A model generated the notes under the pieces. That model was not told where the DNA came from and ran no database searches. It saw nothing but the letters and a program-made list of their open reading frames with translations. Shown here piece by piece: positions 1 to 8,172 of a stretch of DNA of 64,000 nt; positions within the stretch are counted from its first letter, which is position 1; each line of letters starts with the position of its first letter. Origin of the DNA: CAIUPE01 sp037131735. Its GTDB lineage: Bacteria; Pseudomonadota; Alphaproteobacteria; Rhizobiales; Beijerinckiaceae. A program made the position numbers and the translations under genes. The stretch covers positions 1 to 64,000 of the forward strand of contig JBAXQM010000003.1 in NCBI GenBank assembly GCA_037131735.1, read 5' to 3'.

Positions 1-549
1 GCGATCCATCGCGCCTGTGCGACTCGTAAGCCAAGGAAAATGGCCGTAGCGGAACGAGAGTTCCTCTGCGGCTTTTTCATAGGGAGCGCCTTCAACAAAC
101 TGCCGATACAGTGCTGATGCAAGGCCTGAGCGATCCGCGCCGCCTTCGCAATGAATGAGCAAGGGCTTTTGCGCGTCGCGCATGGTGGCAATCAAGAGAT
201 CGAGTTTGGCGTCATCCGGCTCTTCATTCGCCGAAAGCGGCAAATCAATATAGATCACGTCGAGCCTTTGCGTCGTCGCCCGCTCCGCATCATACCATGT
301 CGCGTTTTGTTGTGATCCGCGCAGATTGATCACTGTTTTGATCGCATGCTCTTGAATGACGGTCTCAAATGCGGAGGCTGAGAGTTGCGCGGAGCGATAG
401 GCTTCGTTTGTTCCGATCTGGTGGATATTGCCGCTTAGGCGCAGATAAGCAGCCCATCCGATTGCGCCGCTTGCGGGTAGGGCAACGAGCATGCCGATGA
501 CGAGTGCTGCGCGTTTGATAAAATGTTTTGCGGTTTCCGTGATGATCAC
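1..549 (-). CDS. Membrane-anchored dual-specificity/tyrosine phosphatase-like protein (partial)
   Basis: The reading frame is open from a GTG at 549 to the left edge of the window, giving 183 residues with the C-terminus missing. An N-terminal hydrophobic segment (about residues 13-35) suggests a signal anchor or signal peptide. The catalytic signature of cysteine phosphatases is present as HCEGGADRSG (Cys-x5-Arg), and an upstream Asp-rich stretch could supply the general acid. The family dephosphorylates phosphoproteins or other phosphoesters; the substrate cannot be told. The GTG overlaps the TGA of the upstream racemase-like gene (GTGA), so the two are probably co-translated. The call as a PTP/DSP-family protein is firm; its biological role is unknown. 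Confidence 0.8.
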   Translation of the reverse strand, partial: MIITETAKHFIKRAALVIGMLVALPASGAIGWAAYLRLSGNIHQIGTNEAYRSAQLSASAFETVIQEHAIKTVINLRGSQQNATWYDAERATTQRLDVIYIDLPLSANEEPDDAKLDLLIATMRDAQKPLLIHCEGGADRSGLASALYRQFVEGAPYEKAAEELSFRYGHFPWLTSRTGAMDR

Positions 550-1658
550 GCTTTGAATACTTCTTTTGAAAGCGTAACCGTTTCGAGAAAATCCCAATCC
601 AGCGTTACGCCAATGCCCAGGCCTTGCGGCACAGGCATTGTGCCGTTCTCGGTCTCGAGTTTTTCATGAATGATGTCGCGCGGAAAATAACGGCTCGCGC
701 TTGACGTATCTCCGGGCTTTTTGAAATTGCGCAAGGTTGAAAGGTGAATGTTATGCGCGCGGCCAATGCCCGATTCAAGCATACCGCCACACCACACCGG
801 AACAGAAAATGATTCCGCTAAATCATGAATACGGATCGCCTCACCATAACCACCGACGCGCCCAACTTTAACATTGATCACGCGTGTTGCATCCGTTGTC
901 AGTGCCTTGCGTGCATGCGCTGCCGTGCGAATGCTTTCATCAAGACAAATCGGCGTTATGATTTCTTTTTGGAGCGTTGCATGATCATGCAGATCATCAT
1001 GCGCCAGAGGTTGTTCGATATAATCCATCCGGAAACAATCGAGCGCGCGCATCACACTCATGTCGGAAAGTGTATAGGCGCTGTTGGCATCGACACTCAA
1101 AGGGCAATCGGGAAACCGCGCGCGGATCGCTTCAACGATTTTAACATCATGGCCGGGCATGATTTTTAATTTGATGCGCTGATAGCCTTTGTCGAGATGT
1201 TCTTGTGTTTTGGCAATCGTCTCTTCAAGCGGCATGATGCCAAGCGACACACCGACATTGACGCGATCGCCCGAACCACCGAGATAGGTTTGCAAAGGCT
1301 GATTAAGACTCTTTGCAAAAAGATCATAAAACGCCATTTCGATCGCGGCCTTGGTCATATAATGGCCGCGCCAAGGCGAGAGGATGGGCTCTAACGCGTG
1401 CGGATGCTCAAAGCGTTTGCCGACAATTTGTGGCAGATAGACTTCGCGCAACAATACCATGCCGCTTGCAATTGTTTCCTCAAGATAATCAGGCAGAGGA
1501 TCAACGACGCTCTCTGCATAGGCTTCCAATCCTTCGCCGCGCAAAATGAGCAGCGGGAAAGTTTTATCATGCATCGTGCCGGTTGAAATCGTGAAGGGTT
1601 TTAACAACGGCAAACGCACGATGCGCAATTCAGCTTCGTCAATTTTAATCCCGCGCAT
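546..1658 (-). CDS. Enolase-superfamily N-succinylamino acid racemase / o-succinylbenzoate synthase-like protein
   Basis: A 370-residue protein of the muconate-lactonizing-enzyme subgroup of the enolase superfamily. Visible catalytic elements are the KLK pair (about K163/K165), metal ligands in VDANSAY (D190), YIEQPL (E215) and CLDES (D240), and the second base in NVKVGRVGG (K264). This Lys/Lys arrangement fits OSBS and N-succinylamino acid racemase (MenC type 2). No menaquinone genes are nearby, so N-acylamino acid racemisation is the likelier activity; this is inference. The ATG at 1658 is chosen because AAGGA precedes it; an in-frame GTG at 1703 would add 15 poorly supported residues. The stop overlaps the phosphatase start. 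Confidence 0.85.
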   Translation of the reverse strand: MRGIKIDEAELRIVRLPLLKPFTISTGTMHDKTFPLLILRGEGLEAYAESVVDPLPDYLEETIASGMVLLREVYLPQIVGKRFEHPHALEPILSPWRGHYMTKAAIEMAFYDLFAKSLNQPLQTYLGGSGDRVNVGVSLGIMPLEETIAKTQEHLDKGYQRIKLKIMPGHDVKIVEAIRARFPDCPLSVDANSAYTLSDMSVMRALDCFRMDYIEQPLAHDDLHDHATLQKEIITPICLDESIRTAAHARKALTTDATRVINVKVGRVGGYGEAIRIHDLAESFSVPVWCGGMLESGIGRAHNIHLSTLRNFKKPGDTSSASRYFPRDIIHEKLETENGTMPVPQGLGIGVTLDWDFLETVTLSKEVFKA

Positions 1659-1737
1659 CGATGTTGTCCTTCGTAAAACACGCACTTTCAAATGCGACGG
1701 CACAATAGCGGGGGAGGGCCTCTACATTCAATCTTTC

Positions 1738-1835
1738 CTTGTTCTGTCTCTTCCTGCGTCGAGGCGGGCGGGGCGGCCGAACAACCATCCGGCTTGACAG
1801 GTGGGGGCTCTCTTGGCAGAAAATTATTTTCACGG
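1738..1835 (+). repeat. Degenerate partial copy of the TPP riboswitch aptamer
   Basis: Blocks found in the TPP riboswitch recur in the same order about 130 bp upstream: an 11-mer CTGCGTCGAGG (1754-1764 versus 1884-1894), CGGGGCGGC (1769-1777 versus 1909-1917), and then ACAACCATCCG against ACAAACCCTCCG. The conserved CTGAGA core is CCGAAC here, and no clear GGGGTGC is seen at the 5' side. It is probably a decayed tandem duplicate, not a working aptamer. A TTGACA box at 1794-1799 inside it could serve as the -35 element of the thiamin operon, with a weak A/T-rich -10 near 1818-1824. The boundaries are approximate. Confidence 0.4.
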
Positions 1836-1872
1836 ATGGGGGGTCGGGGTTTCCCGGGTCTCTTTCCGCTCT

Positions 1873-1970
1873 CGCTAGGGGTGCTGCGTCGAGGGCCTTC
1901 GGGTCGGTCGGGGCGGCTGAGAACAAACCCTCCGAACCTGAATGAGGTAATCCTCGCGCAGGGAAGCACA
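1873..1970 (+). promoter_or_regulatory. TPP (thi-box) riboswitch
   Basis: All conserved blocks of the THI element are present in order: AGGGGTGC (about 1877-1884), GGCTGAGA (1915-1922), ACCCTCCGAACCTGAA (about 1927-1942), and GCGCAGGGAAGCAC (1956-1969). It lies about 70 nt upstream of the cytX start codon and heads the five-gene cytX-thiOSGE operon. Thiamin pyrophosphate binding is expected to shut down expression, in Gram-negatives often by hiding the ribosome binding site. No terminator-like U-run is seen between aptamer and start codon, which favours translational control (inference). Confidence 0.95.
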
Positions 1971-2041
1971 ACGAATTACCGGCTCTTGCCGGTCGCTTCG
2001 GACAAGCTTTCCTGCCATCGCGATCAAAAAGGACGATCACA

Positions 2042-3313
2042 ATGGCAGCTTCCGCCCAAAATTCTGCAATGTCTATCCCCGCACACGAGCGCGTCTTCGG
2101 CTTTCGTGACCAAATGGCGCTCTGGTTCAGCCTCGGGGTTGGCCTCCTTGTTATGCAAGTGGGCGCGTTTCTTATGCCGGGCCTAAGCCCTGGCCTTGCC
2201 GCGCTCGCGATTCTTGTTGGCTCGGTTCTGGGCGCTTTTATTCTCGCGATGACCGCGCGGCTTGGCCAAGAAACCGGACACTCTTCCGGCGGCATTATTG
2301 AGCTCGGCTTTGGTTCCGCCTTCGGCAAGGTGCCGATCATTCTGAATGTCATTCAGCTCCTCGGCTGGACGGCCTTTGAAATCGCCATCATGCGCGATGG
2401 TACTGTGGCTGTGGTCAAGCAATGGCTCGGCTTTGAAGGAACGATGCCCGCTCTGATCGCCACGATTCTTTGGGGCGGTATTTTGTTGCTGTTGATGTTG
2501 GGGTCGATGACAAGCCTCGTGCGGCAATTCTTATCGCGCATCGGCTTGCCGCTTGTTGTTATCTCGCTGCTCTGGCTCACTTATGTCTTCGTGTCCGCTT
2601 CAAGCGCTAAAGGCTGGAGCACATTGTTCGCAACAACGGGCACGGGCGAGATGGGCTTCTGGTCCGGCGTTGATCTCGTGATCGCCATGCCGATTTCATG
2701 GTTGCCGCTTGTTGCCGATTACGCCCGTTATGGCCGCTCCGCGAAGGGTTCATTCGGTGGAACATTTCTCGGTTATGTGATTGCGAATATCTGGTGCTAT
2801 GCGCTGGGTGTTCTCGTTATTCTCAATCAACCGAGTGATGATCTCGTCACCGGTTTGTTGCTCGCACAATTCGGATTGATCGCGCTCTCGCTCATCATTC
2901 TCGATGAGCTTGATAATGCTTATGGCGACCTTCATTCGGGGTCGGTCAGTTCCGAGCGTCTCGTTTCTGGTTTTTCACTCAAAACGCGCGGGCTTGTTTT
3001 AGGTCTTGTGTCGATCGCGATTGCGAGTGCGATTGATATGCATGCGATAGAGCCGTTCCTTCTCTATCTCAGCTCTGTGTTTGTGCCGCTCTTCGGCGTG
3101 ATTCTTGCCAATTACCGCAACATTAAAATGCGGGCGCACGCTTCAACGGCGGTGAACGCGATTAACATCGCTCCGGTTGGGGCATGGCTCATCGGCATTG
3201 CGACGTATCATGGCGCGGCACTGTGGTATCCGGATTTTGGCAGTGCGCTGCCAAGTCTGTTCACGTCCTTTGCACTCGCCAAGCTCTTCTCGGCACTGAG
3301 CGATAGAGGGTGA
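2042..3313 (+). CDS. cytX: Hydroxymethylpyrimidine/thiamin-precursor permease CytX (NCS1 family)
   Basis: A 423-residue polytopic inner-membrane protein of the nucleobase:cation symporter-1 family with about 12 hydrophobic segments. It starts with the family's N-terminal pattern (FGFRDQMALWFSLGVGLLVMQ) and keeps the WLPLVADYARYGRS loop typical of NCS1 proteins. It is the first gene after a TPP riboswitch and is followed by thiO, S, G and E. That context identifies it as the CytX subgroup, thought to import the thiamin pyrimidine precursor HMP. An AAGGA sequence lies just before the ATG. No thiC is visible in the window, which fits a reliance on imported pyrimidine, although thiC could lie elsewhere. 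Confidence 0.88.
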   Translation: MAASAQNSAMSIPAHERVFGFRDQMALWFSLGVGLLVMQVGAFLMPGLSPGLAALAILVGSVLGAFILAMTARLGQETGHSSGGIIELGFGSAFGKVPIILNVIQLLGWTAFEIAIMRDGTVAVVKQWLGFEGTMPALIATILWGGILLLLMLGSMTSLVRQFLSRIGLPLVVISLLWLTYVFVSASSAKGWSTLFATTGTGEMGFWSGVDLVIAMPISWLPLVADYARYGRSAKGSFGGTFLGYVIANIWCYALGVLVILNQPSDDLVTGLLLAQFGLIALSLIILDELDNAYGDLHSGSVSSERLVSGFSLKTRGLVLGLVSIAIASAIDMHAIEPFLLYLSSVFVPLFGVILANYRNIKMRAHASTAVNAINIAPVGAWLIGIATYHGAALWYPDFGSALPSLFTSFALAKLFSALSDRG

Positions 3314-3323
3314 GTAAGAGCTG

Positions 3324-4313
3324 ATGACTACAAACGTCGCCATCGTCGGATCAGGTGTTATGGGGCTCACCGCCGCGCATCAGCTTGCGCTGCGGGGCGC
3401 CTCTGTCACAATTTATGATCGACGGCGTGAAGCGGGACGCGGGTGCTCATGGTGGGCCGGCGGCATGCTGGCACTGTGGTGCGAGATGGAAAGTGCCGAG
3501 CCCTTGATTGGTGACCTGGGCCTTGAGTCGCTTGCTTATTGGCGTGAGTATTTTCCGGATGTGATCAACAAAGGCAGTCTTGTTGTTGCGCCGCCGCGCG
3601 ACACGCCGGATCTCAAACGTTTTGCCGCGCGCACATCGCATTTCGATATTATTGATGGCCCACGTATTGCCGCGCTTGAACCCGATCTTGCCGGACGCTT
3701 TGAAACAGGTTTGTTTTTCAAGGAAGAAGCGCATCTCGATCCCCGCAACGCACTGAGCTTTCTTCAAGGGCAGCTTCAAAAAGATTTTGGCGTCACATTC
3801 AAAATGGATGCCGATGTCCGACCGGAAGCGCTTGATGCGTCTTACGTATTCGATTGTCGTGGCTATGAGGCGCGTGATGTGCTTCCTGATTTGCGCGGTG
3901 TCAAAGGTGAGATGCTGATTGTGAAATCAACCGAGATTTCACTTTCACGCCCCATTCGTCTGCTTCACCCACGCATACCCGTTTATATTGTGCCCCGGGA
4001 TGATCATCATTTCATGGTCGGTGCGACGATGATTGAAAGCAGTGATCAATCACGCATTTCAGCACGCTCCATGGTTGAGCTTTTGAATGCGACCTATGCG
4101 CTTCATCCCTCTTTTGGTGAGGCGGAGATTATCGAGACGGGTACCGACGTGCGTCCGGCTTTTCCCGACAATCTGCCGCGCATCCGGCGCGCGGGGAACA
4201 TCTTGCGATTAAACGGACTTTATCGGCATGGCTATCTCGGCGCACCGGCTCTCGCACGTCGTGCGGCGGAGATTGTCATGGACGGCAAAACATTTCCGGA
4301 GGTTGAACGGTGA
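3324..4313 (+). CDS. thiO: Glycine oxidase ThiO
   Basis: A 329-residue FAD-dependent D-amino-acid-oxidase-fold protein. The dinucleotide-binding motif GSGVMGLTAA is at residues 8-17, followed by a Tyr-Asp-Arg stretch at the end of the second strand. The motifs CSWWAGGML and RHGYLGAP near the C-terminus fit ThiO. It oxidises glycine to dehydroglycine (iminoglycine), which feeds the ThiG thiazole synthase reaction in aerobes. It lies 10 nt after cytX and its stop overlaps the thiS start region, so it is part of the riboswitch-controlled operon. Confidence 0.92.
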   Translation: MTTNVAIVGSGVMGLTAAHQLALRGASVTIYDRRREAGRGCSWWAGGMLALWCEMESAEPLIGDLGLESLAYWREYFPDVINKGSLVVAPPRDTPDLKRFAARTSHFDIIDGPRIAALEPDLAGRFETGLFFKEEAHLDPRNALSFLQGQLQKDFGVTFKMDADVRPEALDASYVFDCRGYEARDVLPDLRGVKGEMLIVKSTEISLSRPIRLLHPRIPVYIVPRDDHHFMVGATMIESSDQSRISARSMVELLNATYALHPSFGEAEIIETGTDVRPAFPDNLPRIRRAGNILRLNGLYRHGYLGAPALARRAAEIVMDGKTFPEVER

Positions 4314-4507
4314 TGATCATCGTGAATGGTGAAACGATGGAAACCAAAGCGCAAACCGTAGCCGAACTTTTGGATGAGCTCGGCTATGAGGATATGCCGG
4401 TGGCAACCGCACGCAATATGATGGTTGTGCGCAAGCGTGAACGCGCCGAGACAAAACTCAATGACGGCGATCGCATCGAGATCCTCGTGCCGATGCAGGG
4501 GGGCTGA
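4313..4507 (+). CDS. thiS: Sulfur carrier protein ThiS
   Basis: A 64-residue ubiquitin-fold protein beginning MIIVNGE and ending in the diagnostic Gly-Gly (MQGG) that is adenylated and converted to a thiocarboxylate as sulfur donor for thiazole synthesis. GGAGG lies at 4298-4302. Either the ATG at 4313 or the GTG at 4310 could start translation, and both overlap the thiO stop. The ATG is preferred from family alignment. Confidence 0.93.
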   Translation: MIIVNGETMETKAQTVAELLDELGYEDMPVATARNMMVVRKRERAETKLNDGDRIEILVPMQGG

Positions 4508-4509
4508 GT

Positions 4510-5295
4510 GTGAAAGACGGCGTAACATTTTATGGCGAGACGGTGTCATCGCGTTTGCTTTTAGGGACCGCGCAATATCCGTCGCCTGCTATTCTATCTG
4601 ATGCGATTAAAGACTCGGGCTCCGAAATCGTAACGGTTTCCTTGCGGCGTGAATCAACAGGCGCCAAAGGCGGTCGTGCCTTTTGGGATTTGATCAAAGC
4701 GTTAAATGTGCGTGTTCTGCCCAACACGGCCGGATGTCATTCGGCCAAAGAAGCGATTACAACCGCCGAGATGGCGCGCGATGTTTTTGATACCGACTGG
4801 ATCAAACTCGAAGTCATCGGTCATGCCGATACGTTGCAACCGGATGTGTTTGGCCTTGTTGAATCGGCACGTGAACTTGTCGCGCAAGGGTTTAAAGTGT
4901 TTCCCTATACGACTGACGATCTCGTTGTCGGTGAAAAGCTTCTTGCTGTCGGTTGCGAAGTGTTGATGCCCTGGGGCGCGCCCATCGGTTCGGGCAAAGG
5001 CTTGAACAATGCCTTTGCGTTAAAAACCATGCGCGCACATTTTCCCAATGTACCGCTTGTGGTCGATGCGGGCATCGGCCTTCCGTCCCATGCCGCCGCG
5101 GCGCTTGAATTGGGTTATGATGCGGTGTTGCTGAATACCGCGGTGGCAAAAGCAGGCGATCCTGTCGCCATGGCGAAAGCCTTTGCGCTTGCCGTCGAGG
5201 CGGGTCGATTGTCCTATCATGCGGGGGCGATGGAAGCGCGCGATATGGCCGTGCCTTCAACGCCTGTTCTCGGTTTGGCTTTTTCGGAGTCCTGA
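4510..5295 (+). CDS. thiG: Thiazole synthase ThiG
   Basis: A 261-residue TIM-barrel protein that joins 1-deoxy-xylulose 5-phosphate, dehydroglycine and ThiS-thiocarboxylate into the thiazole phosphate. The family pattern is clear: the N-terminal RLLLGTAQYPS, NTAGCHSAKEA, the DWIKLEVIG strand with the Schiff-base lysine, MPWGAPIGSG, and the C-terminal phosphate-binding DAGIG. It starts with GTG two nucleotides after thiS stops. Usual family length. Confidence 0.95.
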   Translation: MKDGVTFYGETVSSRLLLGTAQYPSPAILSDAIKDSGSEIVTVSLRRESTGAKGGRAFWDLIKALNVRVLPNTAGCHSAKEAITTAEMARDVFDTDWIKLEVIGHADTLQPDVFGLVESARELVAQGFKVFPYTTDDLVVGEKLLAVGCEVLMPWGAPIGSGKGLNNAFALKTMRAHFPNVPLVVDAGIGLPSHAAAALELGYDAVLLNTAVAKAGDPVAMAKAFALAVEAGRLSYHAGAMEARDMAVPSTPVLGLAFSES

Positions 5296-5296
5296 A

Positions 5297-5902
5297 ATGT
5301 TTGATCCGTTTTATCTTCTTGTTGATTCATCGCGTTGGCTTGAACGTCTTTTGCCGCAAGGCGTGAAAACCGTTCAATTGCGCATGAAGGATAAAAGCCA
5401 AGGCGAAATCACCCATGAGATTTTGCGGGCGAAGACTCTCTGCGCGCAACATGGCGCAACACTCATTATCAATGATTTCTGGCAAAGCGCGATTGATGAA
5501 GGATGTAGTTATGTGCATCTCGGTCAAGAAGATATGGAAATCGCCGATATTGCTGCGTTAAAGCGCGCGGGTATCCGCATCGGTCTTTCTACCCATACGC
5601 CGGAAGAACTCGATAAGGCTCTGGCCCTTGATCCCGATTACATCGCGCTTGGTCCCATCTGGCCGACATTGCTCAAAGAGATGAGCTATGCGCCGCAGGG
5701 CATCGAACGCATCGGTGTTTGGAAAAAGGCCATCGGCGAATTACCGCTTGTTGTGATTGGCGGCATCACACCCGAGCGCGCGCCGCTTGTGTTATGCGCA
5801 GGTGCTGACAGCGCCTGTGTCATCACCGATATTTTGACGAATGCTGATCCGGAAGCGCGTACACGCGAATGGATTGAAGCGACAGCGCCGTTCAGACACT
5901 GA
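5297..5902 (+). CDS. thiE: Thiamin phosphate synthase ThiE
   Basis: A 201-residue TIM-barrel protein with the ThiE pattern: VQLRMKDKS near the start, a LIINDF strand, YVHLGQEDM, GLSTHTPEEL, DYIALGPIWPT and VVIGGITPE. It couples HMP-pyrophosphate with thiazole phosphate. The ATG at 5297 is one base past the thiG stop. The frame is open further upstream, but that part lies inside thiG and lacks family similarity. It is the last gene of the thiamin operon and converges with the downstream ATPase gene only 4 bp away. Confidence 0.92.
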   Translation: MFDPFYLLVDSSRWLERLLPQGVKTVQLRMKDKSQGEITHEILRAKTLCAQHGATLIINDFWQSAIDEGCSYVHLGQEDMEIADIAALKRAGIRIGLSTHTPEELDKALALDPDYIALGPIWPTLLKEMSYAPQGIERIGVWKKAIGELPLVVIGGITPERAPLVLCAGADSACVITDILTNADPEARTREWIEATAPFRH

Positions 5903-5906
5903 GCGA

Positions 5907-6995
5907 TCACGCGTCGAGCGCGCGACCATCTTCGACCGCCCAACCGATGCGGACAATGTCACCGGATTTAAATTTCCGCTGATTGCTCTGGTTCGGCGTC
6001 TTCACAATAAATTCGTCGCTTCCAAGAGCTGAAACGCGAAGGCGAATATGATCGCCAAGATAAATTACGTCTTGGACACGCGCATCGATCACGCAGTCGG
6101 CTTGCGTCGGATCGATTGAGACGCGCTCGGGACGGATTGAAACGGATGTCGCCTTACCGGCCGCACAGTGGACGGCCAGTGCGTCGAAGCTTCCGCCTTT
6201 TGTTTCAATTCGTGCTTTGCCATTTACGATCGAGATAACGCGGCCCGCGATGCGATTATTGCCGCCGATGAATTGCGCCACAAAACTATTTTTGGGTTTT
6301 TCATAAAGATCGGTCGGCGTTGCCAATTGCTGGATGATGCCGTCATTGAAGATAGCAATTCGATCCGACAGTGTCAGCGCCTCGGATTGATCATGCGTTA
6401 CATAAACAATGGTAATGCCAAGGCGCTTATGCAGGTTTTTGATCTCATATTGCATATGCTCGCGCAATTGCTTGTCGAGAGCGCCGAGCGGCTCATCCAT
6501 CAGGAGGACTTTAGGCTCAAAAACGAGCGCTCGTGCAAGCGCGATACGCTGTTGTTGACCGCCGGACAATTGCGCGGGTTTACGCGTATCAAGGCCACTC
6601 ATTTGAACCATATCGAGTGCTTTGCGCACACGGTCGGCGATTTCAGCTTTATTAACATTTCTCACTTGAAGCGGGAACGCGATATTCTCAGCAATCGACA
6701 TATGTGGGAAGAGTGCGTAATTTTGAAACACCATACCGAGCCCGCGTTTGTGCGGAGGGATATCATTGATGCATTCACCATTGAGATAAATCTCACCGCT
6801 TGTGAGGCTTTCAAATCCCGCAAGCATCATCAGTGTTGTTGTTTTACCCGAACCCGATGGACCGAGTATTGTTAGAAACTCACCGCGACCGATCGAGAGA
6901 TTGAGCGGTTTTACGACAAGGTTGATGCCATCATAGGTTTTTTCAACCGCGTCGAAACGGACAAATCCTTCATCACTGGAATATGAAGCCACCAT
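5907..6995 (-). CDS. ABC transporter ATP-binding protein, PotA/polyamine-type
   Basis: A 362-residue CUT1/PotA-class ATPase. Walker A is GPSGSGKTT (about residues 45-53), the Q-loop follows, the signature is LSGGQQQR, Walker B is LLMDEPLGALD, and the H-loop is VTHDQ. A C-terminal TOBE-like regulatory domain starts near residue 280 (VSIRPERV). Such ATPases energise spermidine/putrescine, iron or sugar phosphate importers. No permease or binding protein lies beside it: thiE converges downstream and oxyR ends upstream. The partner is therefore elsewhere and the substrate is unknown. Confidence 0.88.
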   Translation of the reverse strand: MVASYSSDEGFVRFDAVEKTYDGINLVVKPLNLSIGRGEFLTILGPSGSGKTTTLMMLAGFESLTSGEIYLNGECINDIPPHKRGLGMVFQNYALFPHMSIAENIAFPLQVRNVNKAEIADRVRKALDMVQMSGLDTRKPAQLSGGQQQRIALARALVFEPKVLLMDEPLGALDKQLREHMQYEIKNLHKRLGITIVYVTHDQSEALTLSDRIAIFNDGIIQQLATPTDLYEKPKNSFVAQFIGGNNRIAGRVISIVNGKARIETKGGSFDALAVHCAAGKATSVSIRPERVSIDPTQADCVIDARVQDVIYLGDHIRLRVSALGSDEFIVKTPNQSNQRKFKSGDIVRIGWAVEDGRALDA

Positions 6996-7121
6996 CAGTT
7001 CATCCGTATCTTGTCATTATGGGCGAGGGCAAATTGTCCTCATCCTTCACAACTTCATTTTTAAACAGTAGACTTGGTGGGCGGTTTTTGTCCACCTTTG
7101 CCCTTATGGATTGCATCGCGC

Positions 7122-8033
7122 CTAGTGTTTTGGGTGCGCGCGTAGCGCTTGCGCTGTATCGCTGACAAGTTCAGACAATGTTCTGAACGCGGGTGCAAGC
7201 GGATTGGATTTCCGCCAGATCATACCGATTGTGCGTGTGGGTTCAGGCGCGTCGAAGGGAATAATCGATACGGAAGCCGAACGTGTTTCAACAGATACAG
7301 CCATTTCCGGAATCAAAGTCACACCAAGACCTGCATCAACCATTTGCACAAGCGTTGCGAGTGAGCTGCCATCAAGCGTTTCGCGCGGACGTCTCAACGT
7401 GATGTTACAAAACGCTAAGGCCTGATCACGGAAACAATGACCCTCTTCGAGAAGGAGAAGCCGCATCTCTTGTAGCATTTTTACGCTCGGCACGGGTTTT
7501 CCATCATCGCTCTTGGGGCGCACAAACACAAAACGTTCTGTAAAAAGCGGCGTCTCTTCGAATGAAGGTTCTGAAACCGGTAACGCAACAATGGCTGTAT
7601 CAATGCGGCCTTGCGCGAGATCTTCAATCAGGCGCGGTGTCAAAGTTTCGCGCACATGAATATCGATATCGTGTGTTTGGCGTTTCAAGGCGCTGACAAG
7701 GGCGGGAAGAAGATAGGGCGCAATCGTCGGGATGATGCCCATGCGCAAGCGCGAGAGAACATTGCCTTTCTCGCTGCGGGCGAAATCTTCAAGATCCTGA
7801 ACTGAGCGCAGAATATCACGCGCACGGGCTACAAAATCAGCGCCAAATGATGTGAGCCGTACCTGTCTCGTATCGCGCTCAAACAAGGCGAAGCCGAGAT
7901 GATCTTCGACCTCCTTGATCTGGAGGGAGAGGGCCGGCTGCGAAATCGCACAGAGATCGGCCGCGCGCCCAAAATGACCGGTTTGGGCGAGGGCCTGAAC
8001 ATAGCGTAACTGCTTCAAAGTCAGGTTATTCAT
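7122..8033 (-). CDS. oxyR: Hydrogen peroxide-inducible LysR-type regulator OxyR
   Basis: A 303-residue LysR-family regulator with the N-terminal winged helix-turn-helix (about residues 4-62) and a substrate-binding-like domain. The peroxide-sensing disulfide pair is conserved as GHCFRDQALAFC, Cys200 and Cys209, matching Cys199/Cys208 of E. coli OxyR. It is divergent from katG with a 139-bp shared upstream region, the classic arrangement in which OxyR activates the catalase-peroxidase gene and represses itself. Confidence 0.95.
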   Translation of the reverse strand: MNNLTLKQLRYVQALAQTGHFGRAADLCAISQPALSLQIKEVEDHLGFALFERDTRQVRLTSFGADFVARARDILRSVQDLEDFARSEKGNVLSRLRMGIIPTIAPYLLPALVSALKRQTHDIDIHVRETLTPRLIEDLAQGRIDTAIVALPVSEPSFEETPLFTERFVFVRPKSDDGKPVPSVKMLQEMRLLLLEEGHCFRDQALAFCNITLRRPRETLDGSSLATLVQMVDAGLGVTLIPEMAVSVETRSASVSIIPFDAPEPTRTIGMIWRKSNPLAPAFRTLSELVSDTAQALRAHPKH

Positions 8034-8172
8034 AACTTTTAGTTATCATAAATATCAAAAAATCAAAATTAAACAAATCATTGGAACCTGATACAGGTCA
8101 AACCATCACGAGTCGCTTGCCGTATATAGGCCAAGGACAAATTCATCCGATCGGTAGTTTGGGGAGATCATA
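8034..8172. promoter_or_regulatory. Divergent oxyR/katG control region
   Basis: 139 bp between the two start codons. An A/T-rich stretch at about 8035-8080 with spaced ATCA/ATAT-type half-sites is a candidate OxyR operator. A TATATA box at 8123-8128 could be the katG -10 element with a poor -35, as is usual for OxyR-activated promoters. GGGGAG at 8161-8166 is the katG ribosome binding site. Operator assignment is tentative. Confidence 0.4.

Noticed and set aside
546..1658. MenC of menaquinone synthesis
   Set aside because: No other men gene is nearby and aerobic alphaproteobacteria use ubiquinone; the racemase-like activity is more likely, so no symbol was given.
1645..2352. Long minus-strand open frame (about 235 codons) across the riboswitch and cytX start
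   Set aside because: It is antisense to a conserved riboswitch and cytX, is Pro/Arg-rich low complexity, and has no recognisable domain; it is a by-product of G/C-rich sequence.
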